Shown here: piece by piece, positions 7,158 to 15,333 of the stretch | Numbering within the stretch: position 1 is the stretch's first letter | Layout of the letters: the number at the start of each line of letters is the position of its first letter | Source of the DNA: a virus | DNA length: 64,000 nucleotides | Reading direction: 5' to 3' (one strand) | IMG/VR virus record: IMGVR_UViG_3300027743_000025 | Coordinates: 1-64,000 of that record | Position numbers and translations under genes: made by a program | The notes under the pieces: model-generated | Told to the model about the DNA's origin: nothing | The model's input: the letters and a program-made list of their open reading frames with translations, nothing else | Databases searched by the model: none

Positions 7158-7414
7158 GTCAACCACACTCCCGTTGGCTTGTCCCCGTGGGCGAGCATCG
7201 CCAGGCCCTGGCCGAGGCAGGCCATGTCAACCGCGCTCATGTACACGCCGGGGTAGTCGTCTGTCACCTCTAACCGCCACACGCCGTCGTCGTACTTGGT
7301 AATCCACCAGAGCACGTCCTCAAGTCCCCCGCGCTGGTCAGCGGCGTGGAAGATGTAGCAGGACCGGTTCAGTTTCGTGGTGTGTTCCCAGTAGGGCGGC
7401 TTCAGCTCGGTCAT
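7154..7414 (-). CDS. small hypothetical, probable leaderless start
   Basis: 86 residues, Trp/Tyr-rich (PPYWEHTTK, VLWWITKYDDG). TAGCCT lies exactly 6 nt before ATG 7414, matching the leaderless geometry seen elsewhere, although no convincing -35 is present. First gene of a coupled leftward trio. Confidence 0.6.
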   Translation of the reverse strand: MTELKPPYWEHTTKLNRSCYIFHAADQRGGLEDVLWWITKYDDGVWRLEVTDDYPGVYMSAVDMACLGQGLAMLAHGDKPTGVWLT

Positions 7415-7448
7415 CCCGAGAGGCTAGCACGCGCGGTCGGGTGTGTGG

Positions 7449-7477
7449 TTGACACCTGTTGAGCTGGTGTGTACAGT
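7449..7477 (+). promoter_or_regulatory. promoter with tandem GTTGA, leaderless start
   Basis: TTGACA (7449-7454), 17-bp spacer with second GTTGA, TACAGT (7472-7477), 6 nt, ATG 7484. Confidence 0.85.
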
Positions 7478-7483
7478 AGAGAC

Positions 7484-7663
7484 ATGAGCGAGCTACTCCT
7501 CCGGTCCGTGAGCGGCAACCGGACCCACATCTACTCCCGCGAGACGGGCACGCGGTTCGGCCGCCGCTACATCGCGGTGTGCGGCGCGGCGATGTTCTCG
7601 TTGGCCGCAACCGGCCCGGTGGCAGACTGCCCCCGGTGCCTGGCAAAGAAGGGTGCAGCATGA
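7484..7663 (+). CDS. mini zinc-ribbon-like protein
   Basis: 59 residues. Member of the His-x(n)-Cys-Gly-x(n)-Cys-x2-Cys family (YIAVCGAAM ... ADCPRC). Leaderless start. Overlaps the next gene by ATGA. It heads a run of eight overlapping small genes to 9673. Confidence 0.65.
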   Translation: MSELLLRSVSGNRTHIYSRETGTRFGRRYIAVCGAAMFSLAATGPVADCPRCLAKKGAA

Positions 7664-7875
7664 GCTACCAGTTCAACTACTTCCTAAGCAAGACCGGGCT
7701 GCTGCACAAGCGGGCGGCTGCGCCGGCCGGGGGTGAGACCCTTTGCGGGATAGCCGTGAGCGACCTGTTGGACGACTACCTATACCGCGTGGCCGAGGAT
7801 GGCTGGGCAGAGGGTTGGTTGGCCGAGAACCCTCACGATCTGTGCCGCAACTGCAAGGCGCAGGCTCATGCCTAG
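7660..7875 (+). CDS. mini zinc-ribbon-like protein
   Basis: 71 residues with LHKRA ... ETLCGIAV ... LCRNCK, i.e. the same His/Cys-Gly/CxxC arrangement as its neighbour. ATG within the upstream stop. Unknown function. Confidence 0.65.
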   Translation: MSYQFNYFLSKTGLLHKRAAAPAGGETLCGIAVSDLLDDYLYRVAEDGWAEGWLAENPHDLCRNCKAQAHA

Positions 7876-8026
7876 TGCCGAGCACGTCGACTACCCACAC
7901 CAGCCTGGCTACCTCTACGACTGTCCCGGCTGCGAGCTGGAGTGCAACTGCGTGCACATGCAAGATGACATGATCTGTCTACACTGCTCTATTGTGGTCA
8001 TCCGCGAGAGGGGCTCCAATGACTAA
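7868..8026 (+). CDS. small zinc-ribbon protein
   Basis: 52 residues from ATG 7868, 8 nt inside the upstream gene. Cysteine pairs CPGC, CNC and CLHC suggest a zinc ribbon. No further assignment. Confidence 0.6.
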   Translation: MPSAEHVDYPHQPGYLYDCPGCELECNCVHMQDDMICLHCSIVVIRERGSND

Positions 8027-8255
8027 TCTCTACGAAACCCTGCACCTGCGCTACGAACGCGGCGCGTTCGTGGCAACGGTGGGGCGGCTCATTACCGGCA
8101 AGCGTCCGTACTTCATCAACATCGTCGACACCGGCACCGGGGATGAGACCTGCTACGCCTCAGACCTCTCTCGGGATGGCATGCGGGCGGCTGTCGCCCG
8201 CCTGCGGGCCGCCGGGTGGCGTTGGGCGCCGTCCGTGGGGAAGTGGGCGGGATGA
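8019..8255 (+). CDS. small hypothetical, paralogue of 8252-8485
   Basis: 78 residues from ATG 8019. Ends in a helix and Gly-Trp motif (VARLRAAGWRWAP) that matches the end of the next protein (AAYLRAEGWERWP). Beta-rich N-terminal part. Role unknown. Confidence 0.65.
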   Translation: MTNLYETLHLRYERGAFVATVGRLITGKRPYFINIVDTGTGDETCYASDLSRDGMRAAVARLRAAGWRWAPSVGKWAG

Positions 8256-8485
8256 GCGGGCGGCTTATCAACATCGAGCTGGAGCGCCACTCCATGTGGG
8301 AAAAAGAGGGGGACACGGTCAGCATCTACCGGGATCCGCTGGCCAACTACCCGCGCTACTACGTGCTAGAGCAGTCGTATGGGGATGAGCATTCGATCAT
8401 CACAGACCGGGATCTGGACCCGGCCGGGCTGGAGCGGCTGGCCGCGTACCTACGCGCAGAAGGTTGGGAGAGGTGGCCGCTGTGA
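8252..8485 (+). CDS. small hypothetical, paralogue of 8019-8255
   Basis: 77 residues from ATG 8252 (overlapping upstream stop). Shares the terminal helix-Gly-Trp motif with its neighbour. No recognised family. Confidence 0.65.
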   Translation: MSGRLINIELERHSMWEKEGDTVSIYRDPLANYPRYYVLEQSYGDEHSIITDRDLDPAGLERLAAYLRAEGWERWPL

Positions 8486-8838
8486 GTGCTGGTGCGGGTG
8501 GCAGCTGGGAGCTGCTGCTGGAGGAGAATCTCCGGCTGCGTGGGGAGGTGGCCGAGTGCCATGAGCTGCTGGCCGAATTGGTCGGTGGCCAATTCGACTA
8601 CCGGGTTCTGGTATCCCTTTGCGACCGCGCGGCTATGGTGCTCGGCCGGGCCAGGATCGCGCGGGGCAACACGGTTCCGGCCCCGGCCACGTATGCCGAG
8701 ATGGACGCGCGGCTGGGTGTCAACCGGCCGCGCGGCGGCGCCGTCAACGGGGATGTCGTTGTCAACCAGCCGTCCCCGGACGCGCACGAATGCCCGCAGT
8801 GCCGGGACTACGGCTGGTCCGGGTCGGGGGAACGGTGA
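8482..8838 (+). CDS. hypothetical helical protein with C-terminal CxxC
   Basis: 118 residues from GTG 8482 (GTGA overlap). N-terminal helix (WELLLEENLRLRGEVAEC) is coiled-coil-like; C-terminus holds HECPQC, possibly half a zinc site. Contains two TGTCAACC sites (8717 and 8760 areas). Confidence 0.6.
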   Translation: MSAGAGGSWELLLEENLRLRGEVAECHELLAELVGGQFDYRVLVSLCDRAAMVLGRARIARGNTVPAPATYAEMDARLGVNRPRGGAVNGDVVVNQPSPDAHECPQCRDYGWSGSGER

Positions 8839-8888
8839 GCCGCCGGCCGTCGTTTCCCGGCGCGCGATCTCCGTGGGAGGAGACGGTC

Positions 8889-9104
8889 ATGTACCGCCAC
8901 CCCGTCACGGGGGAGCGCTTCGTCTTCGTGCCGCTCCTCCAGCGGGTGGAGGCGTACACGAAGGGATCTCGTACGTCCTACCTCTGGGTGTTTGTCAACC
9001 ACACGGGGACAGACCCGAATCACCCCCTGGTGTGGCGGGCCGTCTGCGATCTCCTGGCCGGCCGCTATGACGAAAGGCGCGGCGAGCCTAAGATCCAGGC
9101 ATGA
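8889..9104 (+). CDS. small hypothetical
   Basis: 71 residues from ATG 8889, chosen because of the strong GGGAGGAG site 6 nt upstream; a longer version from GTG 8835 (89 residues, overlapping the upstream stop) is also possible. Contains YRHPVTGERFVFVP and a C-terminal helix. Unknown. Confidence 0.55.
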   Translation: MYRHPVTGERFVFVPLLQRVEAYTKGSRTSYLWVFVNHTGTDPNHPLVWRAVCDLLAGRYDERRGEPKIQA

Positions 9105-9673
9105 CGCACGCTAAGAAACTCCTCGCTGTCCTTGCCGTAATCGTCCTACTTCTATCCGGCTCGGCCGTCCCTGCTGGTGCGGGTGCTGCTGGGGCGGCCG
9201 TCTGCCCGGGGGCCGCCGGCTTCCCCCTGTCGTCGCTCCCGAAGACCGCGCCGGGAGAGTCGCACGCCGGCCTGGGTTCAGTGGTGGCTTACCACGGGAC
9301 CTGCTTTGACAGGATCGTGTTCCTCTTTGACGTGACGGTTCACGGCTACCGCGTCGCCTATGAGGCGCCCTTTACCGAGGGGCGTGGCCTGCCGCTTGGG
9401 CCGTTTACCGCCGGTGGGGCCGTGCTCAACGTCGTGCTGTTCGCGAGTGCCTACCCCGAGGCTTTCGCGCCCGGCAAGGGGCTTACGGCTGGGGGGCACG
9501 GGGCCTTTGGATCCTTCCTGACCTTCAGGACCCTGCGCGATGGGCTGTATGGGGGCAGCTTTGAGGGTCGCACGACCTTCTCGATTGGCGTGCGGGCTCG
9601 GCTCCCCATGCGGGTTCAGGTTCTTACTGGCCCGCCGCGCATCGTGCTGGATGTGCTCCACGTCTGGCCGTAG
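9101..9673 (+). CDS. secreted AMIN-like domain protein
   Basis: 190 residues with a signal peptide (about 1-30). The mature region carries the layout of the actinobacterial AMIN-like family: CFDRIVFLFD, GYRVAYE, FRTLRDGLYGGSFEGRTTF, RARLPMRVQVL, RIVLDV. Such domains are found in exported cell-envelope proteins. TAAGAT lies 6 nt before ATG 9101, so a leaderless transcript is possible besides read-through. Ends the 7484-9673 operon. Confidence 0.7.
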   Translation: MTHAKKLLAVLAVIVLLLSGSAVPAGAGAAGAAVCPGAAGFPLSSLPKTAPGESHAGLGSVVAYHGTCFDRIVFLFDVTVHGYRVAYEAPFTEGRGLPLGPFTAGGAVLNVVLFASAYPEAFAPGKGLTAGGHGAFGSFLTFRTLRDGLYGGSFEGRTTFSIGVRARLPMRVQVLTGPPRIVLDVLHVWP

Positions 9674-9683
9674 GGGGCCGCGT

Positions 9684-9712
9684 TTGGCACCTGCGTTGAC
9701 ACGTGTTAAGCT
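9684..9712 (+). promoter_or_regulatory. promoter with internal GTTGACA, leaderless start
   Basis: TTGGCA (9684-9689), 17-bp spacer containing GTTGACAC, TAAGCT (9707-9712), 6 nt, ATG 9719. Confidence 0.8.
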
Positions 9713-9718
9713 ATAAGC

Positions 9719-9958
9719 ATGTTCATTCAGCATCCCGCCCACGTGATCCGCGACTCTGCTGCTTGGTTTTTGCTGGGGTTGCCCATTCTGTTCGTGGCCA
9801 CCATCATCGTGTCTATCTCAGCTGGAGGTCTCAGCCTGATAGTCGCCTACGCGGTGCAAGCCGTCGTCGTGTTCAGCGCGGCCGTGTGGCTGTTCAAGAA
9901 GTGGGACCGGCGCAACGTCGCCCGCGCGCTAGCTCGCAAAGCTGAAGGGCGCCTATAA
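9719..9958 (+). CDS. two-span membrane protein
   Basis: 79 residues with two hydrophobic spans (about 15-37 and 39-60) and a basic C-terminal tail rich in Arg/Lys. Leaderless. Holin-like in topology, but it lies in the early small-gene region far from the lysin-like gene, so I leave the function open. The 110 bp that follow hold no gene, then a terminator. Confidence 0.65.
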   Translation: MFIQHPAHVIRDSAAWFLLGLPILFVATIIVSISAGGLSLIVAYAVQAVVVFSAAVWLFKKWDRRNVARALARKAEGRL

Positions 9959-10067
9959 GGGGTATCGGGGGACGGCGCTTAGGTATTTGTGGTGGTCGAT
10001 GGGCACGGTTTCGTGCACAGGTCAAAATGGTGGCCCGGCGACGTGGGGGGCTCCGGCCCGCCATTCG

Positions 10068-10098
10068 AAAAAGAGAGCGCCTCCGGCGCTCTCTTTTT
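10068..10098 (+). terminator. intrinsic terminator
   Basis: AAAAAGAGAGCGCC/GGCGCTCTCTTTTT, 14-bp stem, TCC loop; A- and T-tracts make it bidirectional. Confidence 0.85.
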
Positions 10099-10148
10099 CT
10101 CGGGTGGCCCAGCTCACAAAATCCAGGGCCAAGGCTTGGCCCTTTTCG

Positions 10149-10177
10149 TTGACATATGTTGAGAGCTGAGCTAGGCT
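10149..10177 (+). promoter_or_regulatory. promoter with tandem GTTGA
   Basis: TTGACA (10149-10154), 17-bp spacer with second GTTGA, TAGGCT (10172-10177). A 43-nt leader with an AGGCAGGAAG ribosome site precedes ATG 10221. Confidence 0.85.
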
Positions 10178-10220
10178 AGGGATACAAGGCAGGACAAGCT
10201 CTCAAGAAAGAGGCAGGAAG

Positions 10221-10907
10221 ATGCAAGAGACCAAGCCAGAGGCGATGACAGAGAAGCAAGAGGCTTATCTCGCAGCCCTCCTAGAATCTCGCGTCTGCCC
10301 TGCCTCTGTGTCAGGGGAGCTGGAGTTCCTGAAGGCCCTCAACATCAGCCCTGACAAGGCGACTGCCAGCAAGTACATCACCGCCCTCCAGGGCGCCCCC
10401 TACAAGCCCAAGACGGTCACCGTAAGCAATACGGTGCCTGAGGTTACGGTGCCTGCTTCTACCTACGTCCCCGCCAGCGTGAGCGGCGGCGCGCACGTTA
10501 CGGTGCAGCCCACCAGCAAGAGCAAGTGGCAGCAGTGGGAAGACATGCCGTGCGGCTACTACACCGTAGAAGGTTCGTTCTACAGCTACGGTGACACCGG
10601 CGTCGCGGTCTACCTGATCTCGATGCAGAAGAAGAAGTACGGTGCACCCCGCAAGATCGTGCGGCGGCTGTGGAAGTCGTATGAGGGTAAGCCCAAGTGG
10701 CAGACTCTGAGCTACCCCACCGCAGTTCAGAACCTCGCAGGCCACGCCCCGGTTGACATCGCTACGGTGGCAAAGCTCGGCCTGAACTTTGGCTTCTGCT
10801 GCTGCTGCCTCCGGACACTGACTGACCCGTTCAGTGTCCAAAATGGAATTGGCCCAGTCTGCGCAAAGACTTGGGGATACGCGCCGGCCAGTATGCTTGC
10901 GGGGTGA
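10221..10907 (+). CDS. DUF6011-like Cys-rich protein
   Basis: 228 residues. The C-terminus has a dense Cys cluster (FCCCCLRTL) followed by the TDPFSVQNGIGPVCAKTWG signature of the DUF6011 group found in actinobacteria and their phages, probably a metal site. N-terminal 50 residues are helical; a Val/Thr/Pro-rich linker joins them. No catalytic residues are evident. Single-gene unit bounded by its own promoter and terminator. Confidence 0.7.
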   Translation: MQETKPEAMTEKQEAYLAALLESRVCPASVSGELEFLKALNISPDKATASKYITALQGAPYKPKTVTVSNTVPEVTVPASTYVPASVSGGAHVTVQPTSKSKWQQWEDMPCGYYTVEGSFYSYGDTGVAVYLISMQKKKYGAPRKIVRRLWKSYEGKPKWQTLSYPTAVQNLAGHAPVDIATVAKLGLNFGFCCCCLRTLTDPFSVQNGIGPVCAKTWGYAPASMLAG

Positions 10908-10942
10908 CCAAGAGCAAGGGCATCCGCTTCTAGCCCCGGCCC

Positions 10943-10977
10943 CGGTTGACAGCCCCCGCCCCCGGCGGGGGCTTTTT
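10943..10977 (+). terminator. GGTTGACA site plus terminator
   Basis: CGGTTGACA abuts a stem AGCCCCCGCC/GGCGGGGGCT followed by TTTTTG. Third example in the window of this motif placed immediately before a terminator. Confidence 0.8.
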
Positions 10978-11003
10978 GTGGCCCGGGTCACAACCCCCAG
11001 ATT

Positions 11004-11032
11004 TGGTGACAGCCGTTGACACGCGCTAAGCT
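11004..11032 (+). promoter_or_regulatory. promoter with internal GTTGACA, leaderless start
   Basis: GTTGACAC at 11015-11022, TAAGCT at 11027-11032, 6 nt, ATG 11039. The -35 (TGGTGA, 11004-11009) is weak; the internal GTTGA lies 7 bp from the -10 instead of 9. Confidence 0.6.
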
Positions 11033-11038
11033 TCAGGT

Positions 11039-11215
11039 ATGAACGAGATCGCAACCGCCACCGCCACCGCCGAGTGGAAGGCCGGCTACCGGGCCGAGGC
11101 CCTCCAGATCCTGGCCGAGTGCGGCGCGACCAGCGGCGAGCTGAGGGAGTTCCTGAGCGGCCTCGGGTTTGGCACCGCGATCGCATGGACCCTAGTCGAG
11201 AGGTACGGAAAATGA
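11039..11215 (+). CDS. 58-aa hypothetical, leaderless
   Basis: 58 residues, Ala/Thr-rich N-terminus then a helical segment (LQILAECGATSGELREFL). The start lies 6 nt after the -10 hexamer. Ends in an ATGA overlap with the next gene. No family recognised. Confidence 0.6.
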   Translation: MNEIATATATAEWKAGYRAEALQILAECGATSGELREFLSGLGFGTAIAWTLVERYGK

Positions 11216-11385
11216 AGATCGGCACGCTGGTCAAGATCACCGGCAAGAGCACCGTCTACCGCGTCCGCGAGGTAGACCCCAAGAACGACATGGTCAAGAT
11301 CAGCGCGGCTGGCACCAACGTTGCCCGCCGGCACGACCACTCCGGGTGGATCGCCGCCCGCCGGTTGACAGAAGTTCCCGAATAA
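11212..11385 (+). CDS. small beta-rich hypothetical
   Basis: 57 residues beginning MKIGTLVKITGKSTVYRVREV, a pattern suggesting a small SH3-like or KOW-like barrel. Coupled to the upstream gene. Function unknown. Confidence 0.6.
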   Translation: MKIGTLVKITGKSTVYRVREVDPKNDMVKISAAGTNVARRHDHSGWIAARRLTEVPE

Positions 11386-11422
11386 TCCTCATGTCCCCCG
11401 CCCGCGTGCCGATCAGAGAGTC

Positions 11423-11611
11423 GTGACGATGACAGAGTTCCTCCAGACGAAGACCGGCGGCCCCCACCTGCTGCACGTCCCCGCGAACCGGGCCGTGATC
11501 TCCAGCTGGCAGGCCACCGCGTGCGGCAGGATGGGTACCGCCGTCCAGATCGCCGCCGAAGGCGCCCGGGTGTGTGCGCAGTGCGCGCGGGCAACCGAGC
11601 TGAACCCGTGA
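11423..11611 (+). CDS. mini zinc-ribbon-like protein
   Basis: 62 residues (GTG 11423; ATG 11429 equally possible). Member of the His/Cys-Gly/CxxC family: HLLHVP ... ATACGRMG ... CAQCAR; the HLLHVP segment closely matches HVLHIP in the gene at 5868. Ribosome site is poor. Confidence 0.6.
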   Translation: MTMTEFLQTKTGGPHLLHVPANRAVISSWQATACGRMGTAVQIAAEGARVCAQCARATELNP

Positions 11612-11904
11612 CGGCCGCGCTACACCCCGGGAGGTTCGTACCAAACGTGAACAATCGTGGGGTTGAAGCCCTTATCCGCCGCTCCCCCGTCCCGCTGGCC
11701 GCCGACACCCGCCGGGAAGCGCGGCGCGCGGCCCGGGGAGGTCTCGATATCGCCCCGGTAATGGCCCTCAGCGCCACGCTCGCGCTACGGAACGGCCTGC
11801 GGGTAGTTCCACTCGCCCTCTGGGATGCCGCCGTGGTCACGGAGACTCTCCGGCGGCTCGATTGGGGCACTGACAGCCGGGACAGTGAGCTTCCTCCGGC
11901 TTGA
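11608..11904 (+). CDS. hypothetical protein
   Basis: 98 residues from GTG 11608 (GTGA overlap), Arg/Leu/Ala-rich. The last 68 bp overlap the tail of the leftward gene 11837-12178, so one of the two ends may be wrong. No family recognised. Confidence 0.5.
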   Translation: MTAALHPGRFVPNVNNRGVEALIRRSPVPLAADTRREARRAARGGLDIAPVMALSATLALRNGLRVVPLALWDAAVVTETLRRLDWGTDSRDSELPPA

Positions 11905-12178
11905 CCGGCGCGATCAGGAGCCCAATGAGCCGCGCCGCGCCCGCCGCCGACTTGGATTGTCGCAAAATGGTGTCAACTGCCTCCGGAAAGTGCGCTGCGA
12001 GCTTTGCATACGCCTGTTCTAGAAGCGCAGTGTCAACCGTTTCGATGTCAACCGGCTCAGTTACGCGCCCCGCCCACCGATTTGGGCTGTGTGCGGCGCA
12101 ATAGTCGCGTTCGGGCAGTGCTATACCGGCGCAGTCAGTCCCATCCTTGCGTTGCTCCCGACACCCACCCGGCCCCAC
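11837..12178 (-). CDS. zinc-finger-like protein
   Basis: 113 residues from GTG 12178. N-terminal CREQRKDGTDC ... DYCAAH gives a C-x(n)-C-x(n)-C-x2-H pattern typical of small zinc modules in actinobacterial and phage regulators; C-terminus has CPGCQC. Middle part is helical (LEQAYAKLAAHFPEAVDTI). Probably nucleic-acid associated. Contains three TGTCAAC sites encoding Val-Asp. Confidence 0.6.
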   Translation of the reverse strand: MGPGGCREQRKDGTDCAGIALPERDYCAAHSPNRWAGRVTEPVDIETVDTALLEQAYAKLAAHFPEAVDTILRQSKSAAGAARLIGLLIAPVKPEEAHCPGCQCPNRAAGESP

Positions 12179-12251
12179 GTTATGCCCATCATTACCCGAT
12201 ATTACCGAATCCTACCCACATGCTCCCAGATCCTCATCCTACCAAGATCAC

Positions 12252-12422
12252 TCACTCCCAGTGCTCTCGGTACCTGGCCCGTCCCGCCACGGCCTCCCCG
12301 GTCTCCACCAGATCCCACCATCCGTTACGCCTGTCCAGGCGCACCCGGTACCTGCGCCCTGTCAACCACGCCCGACGACTGGCCTCCGCCACGGCCGACT
12401 CAAAGTCCCTGAACCACGCCAT
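12252..12422 (-). CDS. small basic protein
   Basis: 56 residues from ATG 12422 with a TAGGAG site. Arg/Trp-rich (ASRRAWLTGRRYRVRLDRR), net basic, so nucleic-acid binding is possible. Placed just beyond the GGGGGTGACA repeat cluster. Confidence 0.5.
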   Translation of the reverse strand: MAWFRDFESAVAEASRRAWLTGRRYRVRLDRRNGWWDLVETGEAVAGRARYREHWE

Positions 12423-12454
12423 CGATGCTCCTAACTGCACGCCGACCCCCGAGT

Positions 12455-12640
12455 GGGGGTGACAAGTGGGGGTGACGGGGGTGACAACTTGTCACCCCCT
12501 TGTGTAAAAAGTCTTTTACAAAAGAGACAAAGTGACTGTTGATCTTATTATGGGGGGGAGGTTTGTTATAGTTTGAAGTAATTCGGGGGTGACAAATTTT
12601 CTCCTGGGGGTGACAAAATCACCCCCTTTCTGTCACCCCC
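12455..12640. repeat. GGGGGTGACA iteron-like cluster, candidate replication origin
   Basis: Direct copies of GGGGGTGAC(A) at 12455, 12468, 12477, 12585 and 12606, inverted copies at 12490-12499 and 12631-12640, plus a partial inverted copy near 12619. Copies at 12477 and 12490 form a near-perfect palindrome. Between the blocks lie a second palindrome, TGTAAAAAGTCTTTTACA (12503-12520), and the only strongly AT-rich tract nearby (12500-12580). The rightmost copies lie in the last codons of the prim-pol/helicase gene. Iterons next to an AT-rich tract and an initiator-type gene suggest an origin; alternatively the palindromes act as terminators. Confidence 0.6.
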
Positions 12641-15282
12641 AAACCGTCGATGGATGCCAGATGGAACGTTACCTTTTCGTTACCATTTCCAGCAGCCACG
12701 CGACGCTCTACTTTTCCCAAAGACACCAGTCTGTCCAGAACGTCATAACAAACGTCCCGAGATCCCTTGTCCCCACCCATGGCGCGACGAACATCAGCCC
12801 GACTAGGCCCGTGCCCAGGAGCCCACCCTTCCAGGAACTTCAAGATCTTCCGTGCCGCCTTGTCAACCGCCGAGACAGCCTTGGCCGCGTCCCCCGAAGC
12901 CGAGAGCGCCTCACGAATCGCGACCGCCGTGTCCACCGCGTTCTGCACCCGGGGAGCGTTGAGCCGCCGCGCGCCCACCGGCACCGCCCACTCGCAGGCC
13001 GCCACCACGCCGGCAGCGTGCTGCAATAGCACGGCCGCCTTGTCCCACCAGCGACGCGAGATCCCCTCCCCACCCAGCTGCCCATGTCCGCGTGCCAGCA
13101 GCGCGGCCAGCTGATACCGGAGGTCCACGTTTGCCTCTGGAGCCACCACGTACGTGGGATCCAGGGTCGTACGCACGGGCAGGACCAGCTCCCGAGCTTC
13201 TCGCCGCACATCCTCGGCAACCGGGATGAGCCTCTCTGGCGTGCCGTACGTGTCGCTGAACTGAAGGCCAGCGAATTGATCTTCAAAGCGCGGCAGCTTC
13301 CCAGGCCATGTGACACCCAGCTCGCCCACGTAGGCATCCCCTTGACACCCCACCCACAGGAAGCGCTGGGTAAGACCCCCAGCAGTTTCCCCGAGCAGGA
13401 AGCCCGCGTTCATAGGCTGGAGCCCGACGACCATCACCATGCGGTACGTGCCAGCCTCTACGCGCTGCTTGAGCCCCTTTGTCTTCCACCCGAAGGCCAG
13501 CCGCTCTCCGGACCACGCCTGCCGTAGCAGGGACAGCAGGTGCCCCGCGCCCGACCTACCGGCCAGCTCGGACAGCAGCGTGCCCTCATCTACGTAGAAG
13601 ACCACCGAGTCCCGGTCCCGCTTGTTGACCAGCGATTTAGGGTCTGGACCAACATCATCAAAGTATTGATCAATCAAGCCCTCCGGCGACCCCAGATCTA
13701 CCTGCGCATAGTTCGGCTCATGCCCCGCGTCCCCGCACCAGCAGGCCGCCACGCGCGCCGGGTAGAGCTTGCGGGCCACGTTGTACGCCCACGTCTTGCC
13801 AGACCGGGAGATACCCGTGAGCGCGATGAACGGGTTGATAGGGCCGTGTGGCGTGAGCACGTCCAGCGGGATGTCCAGCGCCCAGAGTCCCATCACCGCG
13901 CCCAGCACCCCACCGCGTTGCGCCCCGAAGTGATCTGCCCCGTCCCGGATGTGCCGGAGCACGTCGGTATCCCAGAACGATTCCGGGAGCACGGGCATGA
14001 GAGGACCGCTGCTGCTGCCGGCCGGCTCCTCTTCCTGCTGCTGTGCAGCCACCGTGTCAACCAGCCCGATAGGCTCGCCCCCACTGCCGCCGCCGGCCGG
14101 CTTGCCAGGCGCAGCCGCTGCCCTCGCCACGGCCGGGGGAGGAACCGGAGCGTCTGCCGCCGAGCCACCCACCTCGGACGCCACCAGCGCGCCGGCCAGC
14201 ACCTCTGAGCCCCCGAGCGCCTCGGCCATAGCCTCTAGCCCGAGCCAGTCGCTTTCCGTCATCGCCTCGCCGTAGCACGTGCACGAGCTATCTGGCAGGC
14301 CCAGCATTGACTCCGCCTTGTGCACCGCGCCGGACACCGCCCGGAAGAACTCCTGCTGCCACTGGCGGGTAGGTTCATCGGACACGCGATCTTTGTAGGC
14401 CAGCCAGACCTTCCCGAGCGCGGTACCAACCCCCCGGTGTCCCTCCCAACACAGCAGGACCAGCGCATACGTAGCCGAGACCATGGTCGGGTAGCGCGAC
14501 GGCTCCACCTCAACGTTCGCCACGCAGGTATCGGCAGCCGCCCGGACCTTGCCGCACGGAACCTCATCGGTTGACAGAGACAGCAGCCAGTCCTTGCCGT
14601 GCCCGGAAGTGCCGGCCGGTGCCACCTCGCCGCTGCCGCCGATCCCGCCGCCGGACACAGCTGGAAACGCTGCCCGGATGTTCTGACAGGCCCATTCGGG
14701 TAGGGCCGTGACATCAGCGGCAGTCGGGAAGTGATCCAGCTCGACGCCGCCGCGACCGATCTGGTAGCGCGCGCCACCAGCGTCCGGGTTGGTGCCGGCC
14801 ACCACGATGTACCCGAACTTAGCCCGCCGGATGTCAACCGCCCCGAACTCACCGGGGAGCGTAGCGATGATGTCTAGGGGAGCCCGGAAGATCAGCGTGC
14901 CGGATCTCTTCTCCATCCCCAGGCCGCGCGACGCGACCATGATGGCTGTTGACCACAGCTGCTGAGCCCGGACCTCGGACCCTTTGCACACGTACTTGAC
15001 GAAGTCCTGCCAGCCCTCTTTGAGCTGGCCATCTTTCTCATAAGTATCGATATCGAAGGCGACGTATCCCGGAGCCAGACGGAGCCCCAGGTCGTACGGG
15101 ATACCACGCGCCACGACCTGCTTGCACCACGCGCTGGTTATCTCGATGCCGTGAAGGCCGTGAGCCTTAGGCTCCTTGCATGCCTTGCCGCCGGCCAGAA
15201 CGTTGATAGGTTCGCCGATGCCAGAGTCTAAGACCTCTTGGAACTTTGCCGCGAACGCGCTTATACTGCCATCAGTTGCCAT
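12619..15282 (-). CDS. bifunctional primase-polymerase / helicase
   Basis: 887 residues. N-terminal prim-pol (archaeo-eukaryotic primase) domain with the catalytic DxD in PGYVAFDIDT (Asp77, Asp79) and a later RYQIGRGGVELDHFP segment. A low-complexity Gly/Ala/Pro linker (about 365-435) joins an ATPase domain with Walker A GISRSGKT (490-497) and Walker B VVFYVDE (560-566), followed by a helical C-terminus. This layout is typical of plasmid and phage replication proteins that prime and unwind at an origin. Ribosome site AGGGAG. Its 3' end overlaps the GGGGGTGACA repeats. Confidence 0.85.
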   Translation of the reverse strand: MATDGSISAFAAKFQEVLDSGIGEPINVLAGGKACKEPKAHGLHGIEITSAWCKQVVARGIPYDLGLRLAPGYVAFDIDTYEKDGQLKEGWQDFVKYVCKGSEVRAQQLWSTAIMVASRGLGMEKRSGTLIFRAPLDIIATLPGEFGAVDIRRAKFGYIVVAGTNPDAGGARYQIGRGGVELDHFPTAADVTALPEWACQNIRAAFPAVSGGGIGGSGEVAPAGTSGHGKDWLLSLSTDEVPCGKVRAAADTCVANVEVEPSRYPTMVSATYALVLLCWEGHRGVGTALGKVWLAYKDRVSDEPTRQWQQEFFRAVSGAVHKAESMLGLPDSSCTCYGEAMTESDWLGLEAMAEALGGSEVLAGALVASEVGGSAADAPVPPPAVARAAAAPGKPAGGGSGGEPIGLVDTVAAQQQEEEPAGSSSGPLMPVLPESFWDTDVLRHIRDGADHFGAQRGGVLGAVMGLWALDIPLDVLTPHGPINPFIALTGISRSGKTWAYNVARKLYPARVAACWCGDAGHEPNYAQVDLGSPEGLIDQYFDDVGPDPKSLVNKRDRDSVVFYVDEGTLLSELAGRSGAGHLLSLLRQAWSGERLAFGWKTKGLKQRVEAGTYRMVMVVGLQPMNAGFLLGETAGGLTQRFLWVGCQGDAYVGELGVTWPGKLPRFEDQFAGLQFSDTYGTPERLIPVAEDVRREARELVLPVRTTLDPTYVVAPEANVDLRYQLAALLARGHGQLGGEGISRRWWDKAAVLLQHAAGVVAACEWAVPVGARRLNAPRVQNAVDTAVAIREALSASGDAAKAVSAVDKAARKILKFLEGWAPGHGPSRADVRRAMGGDKGSRDVCYDVLDRLVSLGKVERRVAAGNGNEKVTFHLASIDGLGVTERG

Positions 15283-15333
15283 CGCAGCTCCCTAAAGCTG
15301 AGTGGCCAGTCAACGAAGACGCCGATGATGTAA

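Noticed and set aside
9719-9958. holin assignment for the two-span protein
   Set aside because: Topology fits, but it is an early leaderless gene over 30 kb from the lysin-like gene.
12455-12640. CRISPR array
   Set aside because: Repeats are 10 bp, irregularly spaced and in both orientations, with no uniform spacers and no cas genes.
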